Shown one piece after another: positions 25,677 to 34,955 of a stretch of 64,000 bases of DNA; the stretch's first letter is position 1, and the number at the start of each line of letters is the position of its first letter. Under the pieces are notes generated by a model, which saw only the letters and a program-made list of their open reading frames with translations, was not told the origin of the DNA and ran no database searches. Origin of the DNA: Agromyces kandeliae (lineage in GTDB: Bacteria; Actinomycetota; Actinomycetes; Actinomycetales; Microbacteriaceae); contig NZ_WKJD01000007.1 in the NCBI RefSeq assembly GCF_009674665.1, positions 1 through 64,000 of the forward strand. The letters run 5' to 3'. Position numbers and translations under genes: made by a program.

Positions 25677-26138
25677 TCAGAGGTTCACCCACTCGCTCGT
25701 GCCGCCGTCGAGGTGCTGCCGCTTCCAGATCGGCGTGCGCTCCTTGATCCGGTCGACGAGCAGGGCGCACGCGGCGAACGCCTCGGCGCGGTGCGGTGCG
25801 GCGACGGATGCCACGAGGGCGACGTCCCCGATCCCGAGCGCGCCGACGCGATGCGCGGCCGCGACGGCGAGGCCCGTCTCGCGCGCGACCTCGATGCACG
25901 TCTCCCGCAGGAACCGCTCCGCGTCGGGGTGCGCCGAGTAGTCGAGCGCCGACACGGTCTCGCCGTGGTCGTGGTCGCGGATCACGCCCTCGAACGTGAC
26001 GAGCGCGCCGTCGCGCCGCGAGAGCACGAAAGCCTCGACGGCCGCGCGGTCGAGCGGAGCGTCGGTGACGACGGCGTAGACGTCGGGCACGGCGGCGTCG
26101 GGCGACGGGGCGTCCGCCGGCGGACGCTGCTCAGGCAT
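25677..26138 (-). CDS. moaE: Molybdopterin synthase large subunit (MoaE)
   Basis: A 153-residue catalytic subunit adding two sulfurs to cyclic pyranopterin monophosphate. TFEGVIRDHDHGETVSALDYSAH, HRVGALGIGDVALVASVAAPHR and KERTPIWKRQHL (catalytic Lys) are all present. The ATG at 26138 follows GGGGGAG and overlaps the end of moaCB by eight bases. It is the last gene of the moeB-moeA-moaCB-moaE operon. Confidence 0.95.
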   Translation of the reverse strand: MPEQRPPADAPSPDAAVPDVYAVVTDAPLDRAAVEAFVLSRRDGALVTFEGVIRDHDHGETVSALDYSAHPDAERFLRETCIEVARETGLAVAAAHRVGALGIGDVALVASVAAPHRAEAFAACALLVDRIKERTPIWKRQHLDGGTSEWVNL

Positions 26139-27195
26139 GCGGCGCTCCCCCGTGCTCCATCCGCTCCGCCTCGCCGACGGGCTCGTCACCCCCGGCGCCC
26201 GTGATCGGGCGCCCGGTGTGGTCGCCGCCGGCGACCTGGTCGACGAGGTGCGGGAGGAGTTCGTCGAGCACCGCGAGACCGTCGGCGACGCCGCCGCGTG
26301 AGCCGGGGAGGTTCACGACGATGGTGCGTCCGGCCACGCCGGCGAGGGCACGGCTGAGCGCCGCCGTCGGCGTGGCGGCGCGACCCGCGGTGCGGATCGC
26401 CTCGGCGACGCCCGGCAACTCCCGGTCGATGACGGCGTGCGTCGCCTCGGGCGTGCGATCCGTCGGGCTCACGCCCGTGCCGCCGGTGGTGAGCACGACC
26501 GCCGGCTGCTCGTCGACGGCGGCGCGCAACGCCTCCGCGATGTCGGCGTCGGCGACCACGAGCGGCTCGGCCGCGTCGAATCCTCGCGAGCCGAGCCATC
26601 CGGCCATCACCGGGCCCGTCGTGTCGTCGGCGGTACCGGCCGCGGCCCGGGTCGACGCGACGAGCACGATCGCCCGCCGCGAGGCGCCGTGCGGCGCCGG
26701 CGCCTCGCGCTCGGACGACGGTTCCGCATCGGCCCGCCACACGCCCCGCTTGCCGCCGCGCTTCTCGACGAGCCGGATGCCGCCGAGCTGCGCGGCCGGG
26801 TCGACGGCCTTGACCATGTCGTGCAGCGTGAGCCCGGCGACGGCGACGGCGGTCAGGGCCTCCATCTCGACGCCCGTGCGCCCGGTGGTCGAGGCGGTCG
26901 CGCGGATCGTCACCGCCGACTCCTCGAAGCCGAAGTCGATCGACACCGCGTCGAGCGGGACGATGTGCGCGAGCGGGATCAGCTCGCTCGTGCGCTTGGC
27001 CGCGGAGATGCCGGCGATCCGCGCCGTCGGCAGCACGTCGGCCTTCTTCAGTCCGTCGGACCGCACGAGGCCGACGACCTCGGCCGTCGTGTCGAGTCGG
27101 CCCGCCGCGATCGCGATCCGGCGCGTCACGAGCTTGCCGCCGACGTCGACCATGCGCGCGCGGCCGTCGTCGTCGAGGTGCGTGAGCTCGCTCAT
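26131..27195 (-). CDS. moaCB: Fused MoaC-MogA/MoaB protein of molybdenum cofactor synthesis
   Basis: A 354-residue bifunctional protein. Residues 1-160 are MoaC, which makes cyclic pyranopterin monophosphate: MVDVGGKLVTRRIA, KKADVLPTARIAGISAAKRTS and TGVEMEALTAV. After a linker (about 160-172), residues 173-325 are a MogA/MoaB adenylyltransferase domain with TTGGTGVSPTDRTPEAT. A charged tail follows. The fusion joins an early and a late step. The start overlaps the moeA stop (ATGA). Confidence 0.95.
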   Translation of the reverse strand: MSELTHLDDDGRARMVDVGGKLVTRRIAIAAGRLDTTAEVVGLVRSDGLKKADVLPTARIAGISAAKRTSELIPLAHIVPLDAVSIDFGFEESAVTIRATASTTGRTGVEMEALTAVAVAGLTLHDMVKAVDPAAQLGGIRLVEKRGGKRGVWRADAEPSSEREAPAPHGASRRAIVLVASTRAAAGTADDTTGPVMAGWLGSRGFDAAEPLVVADADIAEALRAAVDEQPAVVLTTGGTGVSPTDRTPEATHAVIDRELPGVAEAIRTAGRAATPTAALSRALAGVAGRTIVVNLPGSRGGVADGLAVLDELLPHLVDQVAGGDHTGRPITGAGGDEPVGEAERMEHGGAPHA

Positions 27196-28388
27196 AGGAA
27201 CACGGTATCGACCTGGTCGCCGGCCGCCAGTGCCTCGACGTCATCCGGGATCACGATGAGCAGCTCGGATGCCGCGAGCGCGGCGACGAGATGCGACCCC
27301 GGTCCCCCGACGGGCAGGGCGAGCCCGCCGTCGGTGCGGGTCCCGCGGAGGAACTGCCGCTTCCCCGGAACGGAGCGGACGGCGTCGGCGAGCAGCATCC
27401 GTTCGGTGCGCGCCGGCGGCAGCCCGGCGATCGCGCGGAGCGACGGAGCGACGAACAGCGCGAAGGAGAGTTGCGCGCTGACCGGGTTGCCCGGGAATCC
27501 GATGAGCGGCACCCCGCGGTACACGCCGGTGGCCTGGGGTCCGCCGGGCTGCATCGCCACCGAGCCGACCCACGCGCCGAGCGGCTCGATGAGTTCGCGC
27601 ACGACCTCGTACGCGCCCTGCGAGATCCCGCCGCTCGTGAGGACGAGCTCGGCCCCCGCGTCGATCGCGGCGTCGAGTTCGGCACGGAGTCGGGCGACCT
27701 CGTCGCGGACGCGTCCGGCATGCACGACGACGGCCCCGCACGCGGCGACGGCGGAGCGCAGTGCGACGCCGTTCGCGTCGGGCAGTTCGCCCGGTCCGAG
27801 CGGCGCGCCCGGTTCGACGAGCTCGCTGCCCGTGCTGACGACCGCGACGCGGACGCGCTCGCGGACGAGCAGCTCGGTGAGTCCCGAGGCCGCGGCCGCC
27901 GCGAGGTGACGCGGCGCCAGTCGGATGCCCGCTGGCAGCACGTCGTCGCCGGCGACGAGATCGGAGCCGGCGGCGCGGACGTACTCGCCTGTCGAACGGG
28001 CACGGAGGACTCGCACCAGCTCGGAACCGTCGATCGCCTCCGTGTCCTCGACCGGCACGACCGCGTCGGCCCCCTCCGGCACGGGCGCTCCGGTCATGAT
28101 CCGCACGGCGGTCCCGGCCGCGAGCGGAGCCGGCGTGCCGGGTGCCGCCGCCGACTCGCCGACGACCGGAAGCTCGACCGGGGCATCCGCGACGTCCGCC
28201 GCCCGCACCGCGAGGCCGTCCATCTGCGCGTTCCGGAAGGGCGGCAGGTCGATCGGCGACTCGGCGGGCGAGGCGGTGATGCGACCGAGCGCATCGCCCA
28301 CCGCGACCCGCTCGGTCGGCCTGGCGCCGAGCGGGGCGAGCAAGGACCGCACGAACCGGGCGTGCTCGTCGAACGGGATCCGCGTCAT
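27192..28388 (-). CDS. moeA: Molybdopterin molybdenumtransferase (MoeA), copy 1
   Basis: A 398-residue enzyme inserting molybdate into adenylated molybdopterin. The N-terminal blocks LPPFRNAQMDGLAVRA and RIMTGAPVPEGADAVVPVED, the MogA-like domain (STGSELV, LTSGGISQGAYE) and GFPGNPVSAQLSF are all present. Start and stop overlap moeB and moaCB. A second MoeA is encoded at 40171-41355; the two may serve different cofactor forms. Confidence 0.95.
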   Translation of the reverse strand: MTRIPFDEHARFVRSLLAPLGARPTERVAVGDALGRITASPAESPIDLPPFRNAQMDGLAVRAADVADAPVELPVVGESAAAPGTPAPLAAGTAVRIMTGAPVPEGADAVVPVEDTEAIDGSELVRVLRARSTGEYVRAAGSDLVAGDDVLPAGIRLAPRHLAAAAASGLTELLVRERVRVAVVSTGSELVEPGAPLGPGELPDANGVALRSAVAACGAVVVHAGRVRDEVARLRAELDAAIDAGAELVLTSGGISQGAYEVVRELIEPLGAWVGSVAMQPGGPQATGVYRGVPLIGFPGNPVSAQLSFALFVAPSLRAIAGLPPARTERMLLADAVRSVPGKRQFLRGTRTDGGLALPVGGPGSHLVAALAASELLIVIPDDVEALAAGDQVDTVFL

Positions 28389-29509
28389 CAGTACCTCGTC
28401 AGTTCGGGGTCGACGGCGAGCGACCACGCGTCGATGCCGCCGGTCAGGTTCCGCACCTCGGCGAACCCGGCGCCGATGAGGTGCTCTGCGGCGAGTCGCG
28501 AGCGCACGCCGAGGTGGCAGTACACGACGACGGATGCCGCGGGGTCGAGCTCGCCCGTGCGGGCGCCGAGCTCGTGCAGCGGGATCAGGATCGAGCCGGC
28601 GATCGCGACGAGGTCGGCCTCCCACGGCTCGCGCACGTCGAGCAGCAGCGGGGGCGCATCGGAAGCGAGCTCCGCGGCGAGCGCGGCAGCGTCGACCTCG
28701 CCGGGCGTGGAGGACCCGGAGGGCGCCGAGGGCGCAGACGGCGCGCTGGGCTCGACGCCCGTCGGCGTCCGGGTCCGGTCCGGCGCGTCATCCGCTCGCG
28801 CGTACGCGATCTCGCGAGTGCGACCGGCCAGCGCGTCGTAGACCGCGACCCGCCCGAGCAGCGGCTCGCCCAGCCCGGTCAGGAGCTTCAGCACCTCGCC
28901 GGCCATGAGCCCGCCGGTGACGGTGCAGACGGTGGGGAGGATGCCGTCGATCTCGCAGCTCAGCCCCGCGTCGGCCGGCGGCTCCGGGAAGAGGTCGCGG
29001 TACGACACGCCCCGCGCCTCCCACGACACCCCGACCTGGCCGGAGAACCTCGCGGCCGAGCCCCAGACGAGCGGGATCCCGGCGCGCGCGGCGGCGTCGT
29101 CGGCGATGTACCGGGTGAGGATGTCGTCGGTGCCGTCGACCACGAGGTCGGCACCCGCGAGCAGGTCGTCGGCGTCGCCCTCGTCGAATCGTGCGCGCAC
29201 GGCCCGGACGTCGGCGCCGGGGCCGAGGAGCAGCGCGGCATCCGTCGCCGAGTCGACCTTGGCACGCCCCACGTCGGCGTCGTGGTGGAGCGTCTGGCGG
29301 TGGAGGTTGGTCGACTCGACGACGTCGTCGTCGACGAGGGTGAGGCGACCGACGCCCGCCGCGGCGAGCGCTGGGACCACGGCGCTGCCGAGCCCGCCCA
29401 TGCCGAGCACCACGACGTGGGCTCCGGCGAGCCGGCGCTGGCCCGCCGCGCCCATGCCCGGGAGCACGCGCTGCCGCGCGAACCGCGGCGAATCGGGATC
29501 GATGGGCAT
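28388..29509 (-). CDS. moeB: MoeB/MoeZ-type adenylyltransferase with rhodanese domain
   Basis: A 373-residue protein. The ThiF-like domain (1-245) has the nucleotide loop LGMGGLGSA (about 36-43), STNLHRQ and DGTDDILTRYIADD; it would adenylate MoaD. The family's zinc CxxC is absent (YRDLFPEPP instead), as in actinobacterial MoeZ. A SAPSAPSAPS linker leads to a C-terminal rhodanese with the active loop YCHLGVRS (Cys about 331), which would hand sulfur to the carrier. It is the first gene of its operon; GAGAAT lies six bases before the ATG. Confidence 0.93.
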   Translation of the reverse strand: MPIDPDSPRFARQRVLPGMGAAGQRRLAGAHVVVLGMGGLGSAVVPALAAAGVGRLTLVDDDVVESTNLHRQTLHHDADVGRAKVDSATDAALLLGPGADVRAVRARFDEGDADDLLAGADLVVDGTDDILTRYIADDAAARAGIPLVWGSAARFSGQVGVSWEARGVSYRDLFPEPPADAGLSCEIDGILPTVCTVTGGLMAGEVLKLLTGLGEPLLGRVAVYDALAGRTREIAYARADDAPDRTRTPTGVEPSAPSAPSAPSGSSTPGEVDAAALAAELASDAPPLLLDVREPWEADLVAIAGSILIPLHELGARTGELDPAASVVVYCHLGVRSRLAAEHLIGAGFAEVRNLTGGIDAWSLAVDPELTRY

Positions 29510-29697
29510 GGCTCGATTCTCGCAGCAGGGCTAGGCCATCGGGTCGCCCGGGGCAATCCCTGTCATCCTCACAGGAACGCCGCATACCGTCGAGGGCAGA
29601 CCGTGCCGGTGAGGGGCCGCGGTCCAGCGCCGCGCGACACCGACTTCCCGGTCTTGCGCGGTGCGGACGAATGCGGGAGCGTGAAGAGGGGGCCTCG

Positions 29698-30366
29698 ATG
29701 AGCCGCACGACAGGAGCACCGCCCGGCGCCGGGCGAGACGGGTCGAGAGACCCGTCGACCGACGTCGTGCGCCTCCTCCGCGACCTCGTCCCGCAGCGCC
29801 CGCGGTTCCTGCGCGGGCCGCGTATCCCCGACGGGGTCCGCTCCCCCGTGATCGTGACGGAGCGCCTCCGGCTGCGCCCGCATCGACTGGCCGATGCCAC
29901 GGCCTGGTACGAGTTGCAGTCCGATCCGGCCGTCGTCGAGCACCTCTCCTGGCCATTGCGGACCCGCGCCGAGTCATTCGTGCACCTGCTCAACCGCACG
30001 CACCACACCCGGCTCGAGCAGCGCGACGACTTCCTCGCCCTCGCGGTTCTGCTCGACGACCGGCTGATCGGCGATGCGTCGCTGCACCTGCGATCGCTCG
30101 ACCCGGCCGCACGCCGGGTCGAGGTCGGCTGGGTGATCGGTCCGCGCTGGCAGGGCAAGGGCTACGCGTCCGAAGCCGGCCTCGCGATGCTCGGGTTGGC
30201 GTTCGACGAGTTGGGGGCGTCGGTGGCCGAGGCGCACATGACACCCGGCAACGTCGCCTCGAAGGCGCTCGCGGAGCGGCTCGGCTTCGAGGAGATCGCG
30301 AACGATGGCACGACCCGCGTGCTGGCCATCGACGCGGAACGGTACCGAGCGCTGCGGGGCGGCTGA
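29698..30366 (+). CDS. GNAT-family N-acetyltransferase (RimJ/RimL-like)
   Basis: A 222-residue protein. After an N-terminal extension of about 55 residues comes an Acetyltransf_3 domain: VIVTERLRLRPHRLADA, VEVGWVIGPRWQGKGYASEA (acetyl-CoA loop) and NVASKALAERLGFEE. These features suit an N-terminal or amino-acid acetyltransferase; the substrate is unknown. The ATG at 29698 follows GAGGGGG and is preferred over an in-frame ATG at 29671. It is divergent from moeB. Confidence 0.88.
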   Translation: MSRTTGAPPGAGRDGSRDPSTDVVRLLRDLVPQRPRFLRGPRIPDGVRSPVIVTERLRLRPHRLADATAWYELQSDPAVVEHLSWPLRTRAESFVHLLNRTHHTRLEQRDDFLALAVLLDDRLIGDASLHLRSLDPAARRVEVGWVIGPRWQGKGYASEAGLAMLGLAFDELGASVAEAHMTPGNVASKALAERLGFEEIANDGTTRVLAIDAERYRALRGG

Positions 30367-30442
30367 CCCGGCGCGGATCGTGCGCCCCGACCCGATCGGG
30401 GGCGGGCTGGATCGCCTCCGCAGATGCGGGTACGCTCGCAGT

Positions 30443-30472
30443 ATGGCCACGCATTCGCGGTGGGAAGCATGA
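30443..30472 (+). CDS. Nine-codon leader ORF coupled to the Mop-domain regulator
   Basis: ATG at 30443 opens MATHSRWEA and stops at TGA 30470-30472, overlapping the regulator ATG at 30469 (ATGA) in another frame. TACGCT (30431-30436) lies six bases before this ATG, so the transcript probably starts at or near it. This would make the peptide a leaderless upstream ORF. It may be a chance frame. Confidence 0.4.
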   Translation: MATHSRWEA

Positions 30473-30885
30473 CCTCGTTCCGCATCAGCGAGGCCGCCGC
30501 GCTGCTCGGGGTGAGTGACGACACGGTCCGCAGGTGGGCCGACGCGGGTCGCCTCGAACTCGAACGCGGCCCGAACGGCATGCGCATGGTCGCCGGGTCA
30601 GAACTCGTCCGGCTGCTCGGCGACGAGCCCGACGGCGGTGCGCTCGCCCAGGCCTTCCCGCTCGCGCGCGCCTCGACCCGCAATCGCTTCGTGGGCCTCG
30701 TCACCGCCGTCGAGCGCGACGGCGTGATGGCCCAGGTGGAGCTCCGCGCGGGACCCTTCCGCATCGTCTCCCTCATGAGCCGGGAGGCCGCCGACGAGCT
30801 CGGGCTCGAACCGGGCATGCTCGCCGCCGCGAGCGCGAAGGCCACCGTGGTCTCGATCGAACTCCCGGGCGGGGTCGACGCGTGA
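30469..30885 (+). CDS. Molybdate-responsive regulator: MerR-like HTH fused to a Mop/TOBE domain
   Basis: A 138-residue protein. Residues 1-60 form a helix-turn-helix (FRISEAAALLGVSDDTVRRWADAGRLELERG). Residues about 70-138 are a molbindin-type Mop domain (RNRFVGLVTAVERDGVMAQVELRAGPFRIVSLMSREA) that binds molybdate in related proteins. It should sense molybdate and act on the modABC genes, which follow with overlapping starts. GGGAAG precedes the ATG at 30469. Confidence 0.9.
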   Translation: MTSFRISEAAALLGVSDDTVRRWADAGRLELERGPNGMRMVAGSELVRLLGDEPDGGALAQAFPLARASTRNRFVGLVTAVERDGVMAQVELRAGPFRIVSLMSREAADELGLEPGMLAAASAKATVVSIELPGGVDA

Positions 30886-31727
30886 GCCGACGCGCTCGGC
30901 ACGACGGGCGACGGATGCTCCGCTCCCGCGTCGCCGCGGTCGTGCTCGCCGCCGCGGGGCTGGCCGGGCTCACGGCATGCGCCGGCGGCTCCGGCGGCTC
31001 CGGCACCTCGGCCGAACCGTCCGGATCGGCGGACCCGACGGTCGTCGCGGTCGAGTCGGGGACGATCACGGTGTTCGCGGCCGCGTCCCTCGCCGAGGCG
31101 TTCGAGGAGCTCGCCGATCGGTTCGAGGAGCGGCACCCCGAGGTCGACGTCGTCCTGAACCTCGGCGGGAGCGCCGCGCTCGCGCAGCAGATCGTCGCGG
31201 GCGCACCGGCCGACGTGTTCGCCGCGGCCGCCGAACCCCCGATGGCGAGGGTCGTCGACGCCGCGCTCGCCGACGGTGCCGCCGTCTTCGCGACGAACAC
31301 CCTCGAGCTCGTCGTGCCCGCGGGCAACCCGGCCGGCATCACCGGCCTCGCCGACCTCGCCCGCGACGAGCTGCGGATCGCGCTGTGCGACGAGAGCGTG
31401 CCCTGCGGCGCGGCCGCCGCGTCGCTGCTCGACGCCGAGGGGGTCGACGCGGCTCCCGACACGCTCGAGTCAGACGTGAAGGCCGTGCTCACCAAGGTCG
31501 CCCTCGGCGAGGTCGACGCGGGGCTCGTCTACGTGACGGACGTCCGCGCGGCCGGCGACGCCGTCGAGGGCGTCGAGGTGCCGGCCGCGGCATCCGTCGT
31601 CAACCGGTACCCGATCGCCGACCTCGTCGATGCGCCGCATCCGGCGGCAGCGGCCGCGTTCCGGGACTTCGTCACGGGCCGGGAGGGCCGCGACGTGCTC
31701 GAGCGGTTCGGGTTCGGCGCGCCGTGA
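30882..31727 (+). CDS. modA: Molybdate ABC transporter, substrate-binding lipoprotein (ModA)
   Basis: A 281-residue lipoprotein with lipobox LTAC. The ModA-specific block TITVFAAASLAEAFEELADRF is followed by LGGSAALAQQIVAGAPADVFAAA and AGLVYVTDV, which supply oxyanion-binding Ser/Tyr positions. It captures molybdate or tungstate outside the membrane. The GTG at 30882 overlaps the regulator stop (GTGA); an ATG at 30915 just before the hydrophobic core is an alternative start. Confidence 0.94.
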   Translation: MSRRARHDGRRMLRSRVAAVVLAAAGLAGLTACAGGSGGSGTSAEPSGSADPTVVAVESGTITVFAAASLAEAFEELADRFEERHPEVDVVLNLGGSAALAQQIVAGAPADVFAAAAEPPMARVVDAALADGAAVFATNTLELVVPAGNPAGITGLADLARDELRIALCDESVPCGAAAASLLDAEGVDAAPDTLESDVKAVLTKVALGEVDAGLVYVTDVRAAGDAVEGVEVPAAASVVNRYPIADLVDAPHPAAAAAFRDFVTGREGRDVLERFGFGAP

Positions 31728-32575
31728 CCGCACGGCAGGCACCGCCGCGCGCACCCGTACGACGGGGCGCCCGCCGCTCGCACGACGGCCTCGCGTGGCC
31801 CGTGGCACTGCTCGCCGGCGTGGGGCTCGCGGTGCTCGTGCTGCCGCTCGTGGCGCTCGTCGTGCGCGCCCCGTGGGGCGAGCTCGGGGCGCTGCTCGCG
31901 CGCGAGTCCGTGCTCGAGGCACTCGTGCTCTCCCTCGGCACCGCGATCGTCGCGACGGGCGCGTGCCTCGTGCTCGGGGTGCCGCTCGCGGTGCTGCTCG
32001 CGCGCGCCGCGTCGTGGCCGGCGCCCGGACGGCGCCTGCTGCGGGCGGCCGTGACGGTGCCGCTGGTCCTCCCACCCGTCGTCGGCGGGATCGCCCTCCT
32101 GCTCCTCCTGGGCCGCCGCGGGGTGCTCGGGGGCGCGCTCGCCGACCTGTTCGGCATCACCGTGCCGTTCACGACGGGGGCGGTGGTGCTCGCGCAGGTC
32201 TTCGTCGCGCTGCCCTTCCTCGTGTTCGCGGTCGAGGGCGCGCTGCGCTCGGCCGATCGGCGCACCGAGCTCGCGGCGGCGACGCTCGGGGCGTCGCGCT
32301 GGCAGGTGTTCCGGCACGTCACGCTGCCGCTCGTCGCGCCGGGGGTCGCCGCCGGCGCCGTGCTCTGCTTCACGCGGGCGCTCGGCGAGTTCGGCGCGAC
32401 GATCACGTTCGCCGGGTCGCTGCCCGGCGTCACCCGGACGCTGCCGATCGCGAGCTACCTGGCGATGCAGACCGATCCCGACGAGGCGATCGCGCTCGCG
32501 CTCCTGCTGCTCGCCGTGTCGGTCGGCGTGCTCCTGCTCCTCCGCGACCGCTGGCTGCCGGGGGTGCGCGGATGA
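31724..32575 (+). CDS. modB: Molybdate ABC transporter permease (ModB)
   Basis: A 283-residue permease with five to six membrane helices. The ATPase-contact EAA motif is ELAAATLGASRWQVFRHVTLPL. TRALGEFGATITFAG is the ModB/CysT-type signature. The GTG at 31724 overlaps the modA stop; modC overlaps its own stop. Confidence 0.95.
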   Translation: MTARQAPPRAPVRRGARRSHDGLAWPVALLAGVGLAVLVLPLVALVVRAPWGELGALLARESVLEALVLSLGTAIVATGACLVLGVPLAVLLARAASWPAPGRRLLRAAVTVPLVLPPVVGGIALLLLLGRRGVLGGALADLFGITVPFTTGAVVLAQVFVALPFLVFAVEGALRSADRRTELAAATLGASRWQVFRHVTLPLVAPGVAAGAVLCFTRALGEFGATITFAGSLPGVTRTLPIASYLAMQTDPDEAIALALLLLAVSVGVLLLLRDRWLPGVRG

Positions 32576-33330
32576 CGGCGGCGACCCCCGCGCCGCGGCC
32601 CGGGCGGTCCGACGCGCGCCCCGCGCTGCACGCGGAGGTGACCGTGACGCGCGGCTCGCATCGGGTCGAGGCGGCGTTCGATGCGCTGCCGGGGCATCCG
32701 CTCGCCGTCATCGGGCCGAACGGCGCCGGCAAGTCGACCCTGCTCGCCGCGATCGCGGGCCTCGTCCCGATCGACGCCGGACGCGTGCGCATCGGGTCCC
32801 GCGACGTCGATCGCCTCCCGCCGGAACGACGGCGGATCGGCGTGCTGTTCCAGGACTACGTGCTGTTCCCGCACCTCACGGTGCGCGACAATGTCGCGTT
32901 CGCGGCGCGCATGCGCGGGTCGCGGCACGCCGCCCGCTCCGCCGCCGAGCCCTGGCTCGCGCGCTACGGCCTGGCCGAGCTCGCCGAGCGGCTGCCCGGT
33001 GAGCTGTCGGGTGGGCAGTCGCAGCGCGTCGCGCTCGCCAGGGCGCTCGCGGCCGAGCCCGAGGTGCTGCTGCTCGACGAGCCGATGTCGGCGCTCGACG
33101 TCGAGCTCCGGCACGAGATGCGGGCCGAGCTCGCCGCGCACGTGCGGGAGTTCGGGGGCGCGACCGTGGTCGTGACGCACAGTCGAGCGGATGCCGCGAC
33201 GCTCGCCGACCACGTCCTCGTCCTGGAGTCGGGCCGCGTGACGCAGCGGGGCACGCTCGACGAGCTCGCCGCGGCGCCCGCGACACCCTACGTGCGACGG
33301 ATGCTCGCCCGCCCCGACGACGCGGACTGA
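32572..33330 (+). CDS. modC: Molybdate ABC transporter ATPase (ModC)
   Basis: A 252-residue ATPase: Walker A GPNGAGKST (48-56), Q-loop VLFQDYVLFPHL, signature LSGGQSQR, Walker B VLLLDEPMSALD and the switch VVVTHSRADA. It ends about 100 residues earlier than classic ModC, so it has no C-terminal TOBE domain; sensing is left to the Mop-domain regulator upstream. It converges on sixA with a four-base gap. Confidence 0.94.
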   Translation: MTAATPAPRPGRSDARPALHAEVTVTRGSHRVEAAFDALPGHPLAVIGPNGAGKSTLLAAIAGLVPIDAGRVRIGSRDVDRLPPERRRIGVLFQDYVLFPHLTVRDNVAFAARMRGSRHAARSAAEPWLARYGLAELAERLPGELSGGQSQRVALARALAAEPEVLLLDEPMSALDVELRHEMRAELAAHVREFGGATVVVTHSRADAATLADHVLVLESGRVTQRGTLDELAAAPATPYVRRMLARPDDAD

Positions 33331-33334
33331 GCGC

Positions 33335-33817
33335 TCAGCGCGGCGTGTCGAGGTGCACCGCGACCGCTGCGGCGTCGGCCACCTCGGGCCACGACCACAC
33401 CGCGAACCGGAACTCCGCGACGGCGCACGTGGGCATGTGCTCGATCTCGCCGGACAGCCGGTAGGCGAGGACGGACATGCCCGGGTCGTGTGCGACGACC
33501 ATCGCGGTGCCGATCTCCTCGTCGAGCTCGGCGACGACGCCCAGGATCGTGTCGGGGCCCGCGCCGTAGAGGCGTTCGTCGAGCACGAGCACGTCGGCGG
33601 GCAGGGCGAGGGCGTCCGCCATCGCCTCCGCCGTGGTCCGGGCCCGCACGGCGGTGCTCGATCGGATCGCCTCGGGCACGACCCCGCGTTCGCGGAGCCT
33701 GACCGCCATCGCGGGGGCGTCGTGTCGACCGCGGTCGTTCAGCGGTCGGTCGTGGTCGGCGAGGGTCGGATCGCCCCACGCCGACTTCGCGTGACGCACG
33801 AGCACGAGGGTCTTCAT
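33335..33817 (-). CDS. sixA: SixA-type histidine phosphatase
   Basis: A 160-residue histidine phosphatase. LVLVRHAKSAWGD carries the RHG-like motif (RHA, as in SixA), and VVAHDPGMSVLAYRL holds the second His. SixA removes phosphate from histidine phosphotransfer domains in enterics; the actinobacterial target is unknown. The ATG at 33817 is the family start. Confidence 0.9.
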   Translation of the reverse strand: MKTLVLVRHAKSAWGDPTLADHDRPLNDRGRHDAPAMAVRLRERGVVPEAIRSSTAVRARTTAEAMADALALPADVLVLDERLYGAGPDTILGVVAELDEEIGTAMVVAHDPGMSVLAYRLSGEIEHMPTCAVAEFRFAVWSWPEVADAAAVAVHLDTPR

Positions 33818-33918
33818 GGGGCGAGTCTGCCACTGCGGGCGTGCCGCGTCGCGGGCAGGACGCCGTTTCGACCGGGCCGTGCCGGGTCGGCCGGGTCCGG
33901 GCCGCCCGCCGGCGTGCG

Positions 33919-34914
33919 CTACGCCGACCCGATCGCCGTCGGCTCCGCCGGACCGGGCACCATGCGACGTGCGACGCCCGCCGCGAACTCGAGCACGCAG
34001 AGCGCCGCGAGCCGCACCGTGCGCCCGTCGGCCGCGTCGGCGGTCGAGTCGATCTCGACGAGGTCGGCGCTCCGCACGCGGGGGTCGGATGCCGCCGCCC
34101 GCACGAGCGCGCGGAGCTCCCACGCCGCGAGGCCGCCGGGCACCGACGCGGGGCACGCGGGCACGACGGATCGATCGCACGCGTCGACGTCGACGTCGAG
34201 GTGGACCGGCCCGCCGGCCGCCCCGGCGATCTCGAGCGCCTCGGCCATGGCGAGGTGGGGGAGGCGGTGGTGCAGTTCGTCGCGGTGGATGACGGTGATC
34301 CCGAGGTCGGCCGCACGCCGCGCGTAGGCGGCGGAGTTCGCGAAGTCCTGGATGCCGATCTGCACGATGCGGCTCGGGTCCAGTCCGGCCTCGACGAGCC
34401 GGCGCACGGGCGACCCGTTGGAGACGCCGTCGCGGAGGTCGTAGTGCGCGTCGATCGTGACCAGTCCGGCCGTGCCCAGGTCGGCGCCCCAGGCCCCGAG
34501 CGCCGTCGCGAACGTGACCGAGTTGTCGCCGCCGAGCGCGACGAGCGCCTCGGACCGCGCGAGCACCTCGCCGACGCGAGACCGCGTGCGGGCCTCGCCC
34601 GCCTCTCCGTCGGGCTCGTCGATGTCGCCCGCGTCGACGAGGTCCAGCTCGCCGAGGTCGGCGCCGCCCGCGAGCGGCGAGTCGAAGGGGTCGCGGGAGC
34701 GGTCGGGGACGAGCGCCGGACTGTACCGCCGCAACGCCTCGCGGATCGCGGCGGGCGTCGCGTGCGCGGCCGTCGGGGAGAGCGACGTGCGCCAGGCGGG
34801 CACGCCGATGATCGCGAGCGCCGCCCGCACGTTCCCCGGCAGTCCGTCGAACGCCGGCCAGTCGCCCGCACGCGGCCAGAGGGGATCGTGCGAGAGTGCG
34901 GCGGACTCGGTCAT
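33919..34914 (-). CDS. hutG: Formimidoylglutamase (arginase/agmatinase family)
   Basis: A 331-residue ureohydrolase. The metal ligands lie in GGDNS (most relatives have GGDHS), DAHYDLR and DVDACD. Family members include arginase, agmatinase and formimidoylglutamase. The hut operator 56 bases before its ATG and the lack of another hutG near hutHUI argue for formimidoylglutamase, which yields glutamate and formamide. TACCGT (minus strand, 34922-34927) followed by CGG lies seven bases before the ATG. It follows the P-type ATPase gene by 41 bases but has its own promoter inside that gene. Confidence 0.88.
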   Translation of the reverse strand: MTESAALSHDPLWPRAGDWPAFDGLPGNVRAALAIIGVPAWRTSLSPTAAHATPAAIREALRRYSPALVPDRSRDPFDSPLAGGADLGELDLVDAGDIDEPDGEAGEARTRSRVGEVLARSEALVALGGDNSVTFATALGAWGADLGTAGLVTIDAHYDLRDGVSNGSPVRRLVEAGLDPSRIVQIGIQDFANSAAYARRAADLGITVIHRDELHHRLPHLAMAEALEIAGAAGGPVHLDVDVDACDRSVVPACPASVPGGLAAWELRALVRAAASDPRVRSADLVEIDSTADAADGRTVRLAALCVLEFAAGVARRMVPGPAEPTAIGSA

Positions 34915-34955
34915 GGTGCCGACGGTAGCAACGACGGATGCCGCGGGCCCATGCG

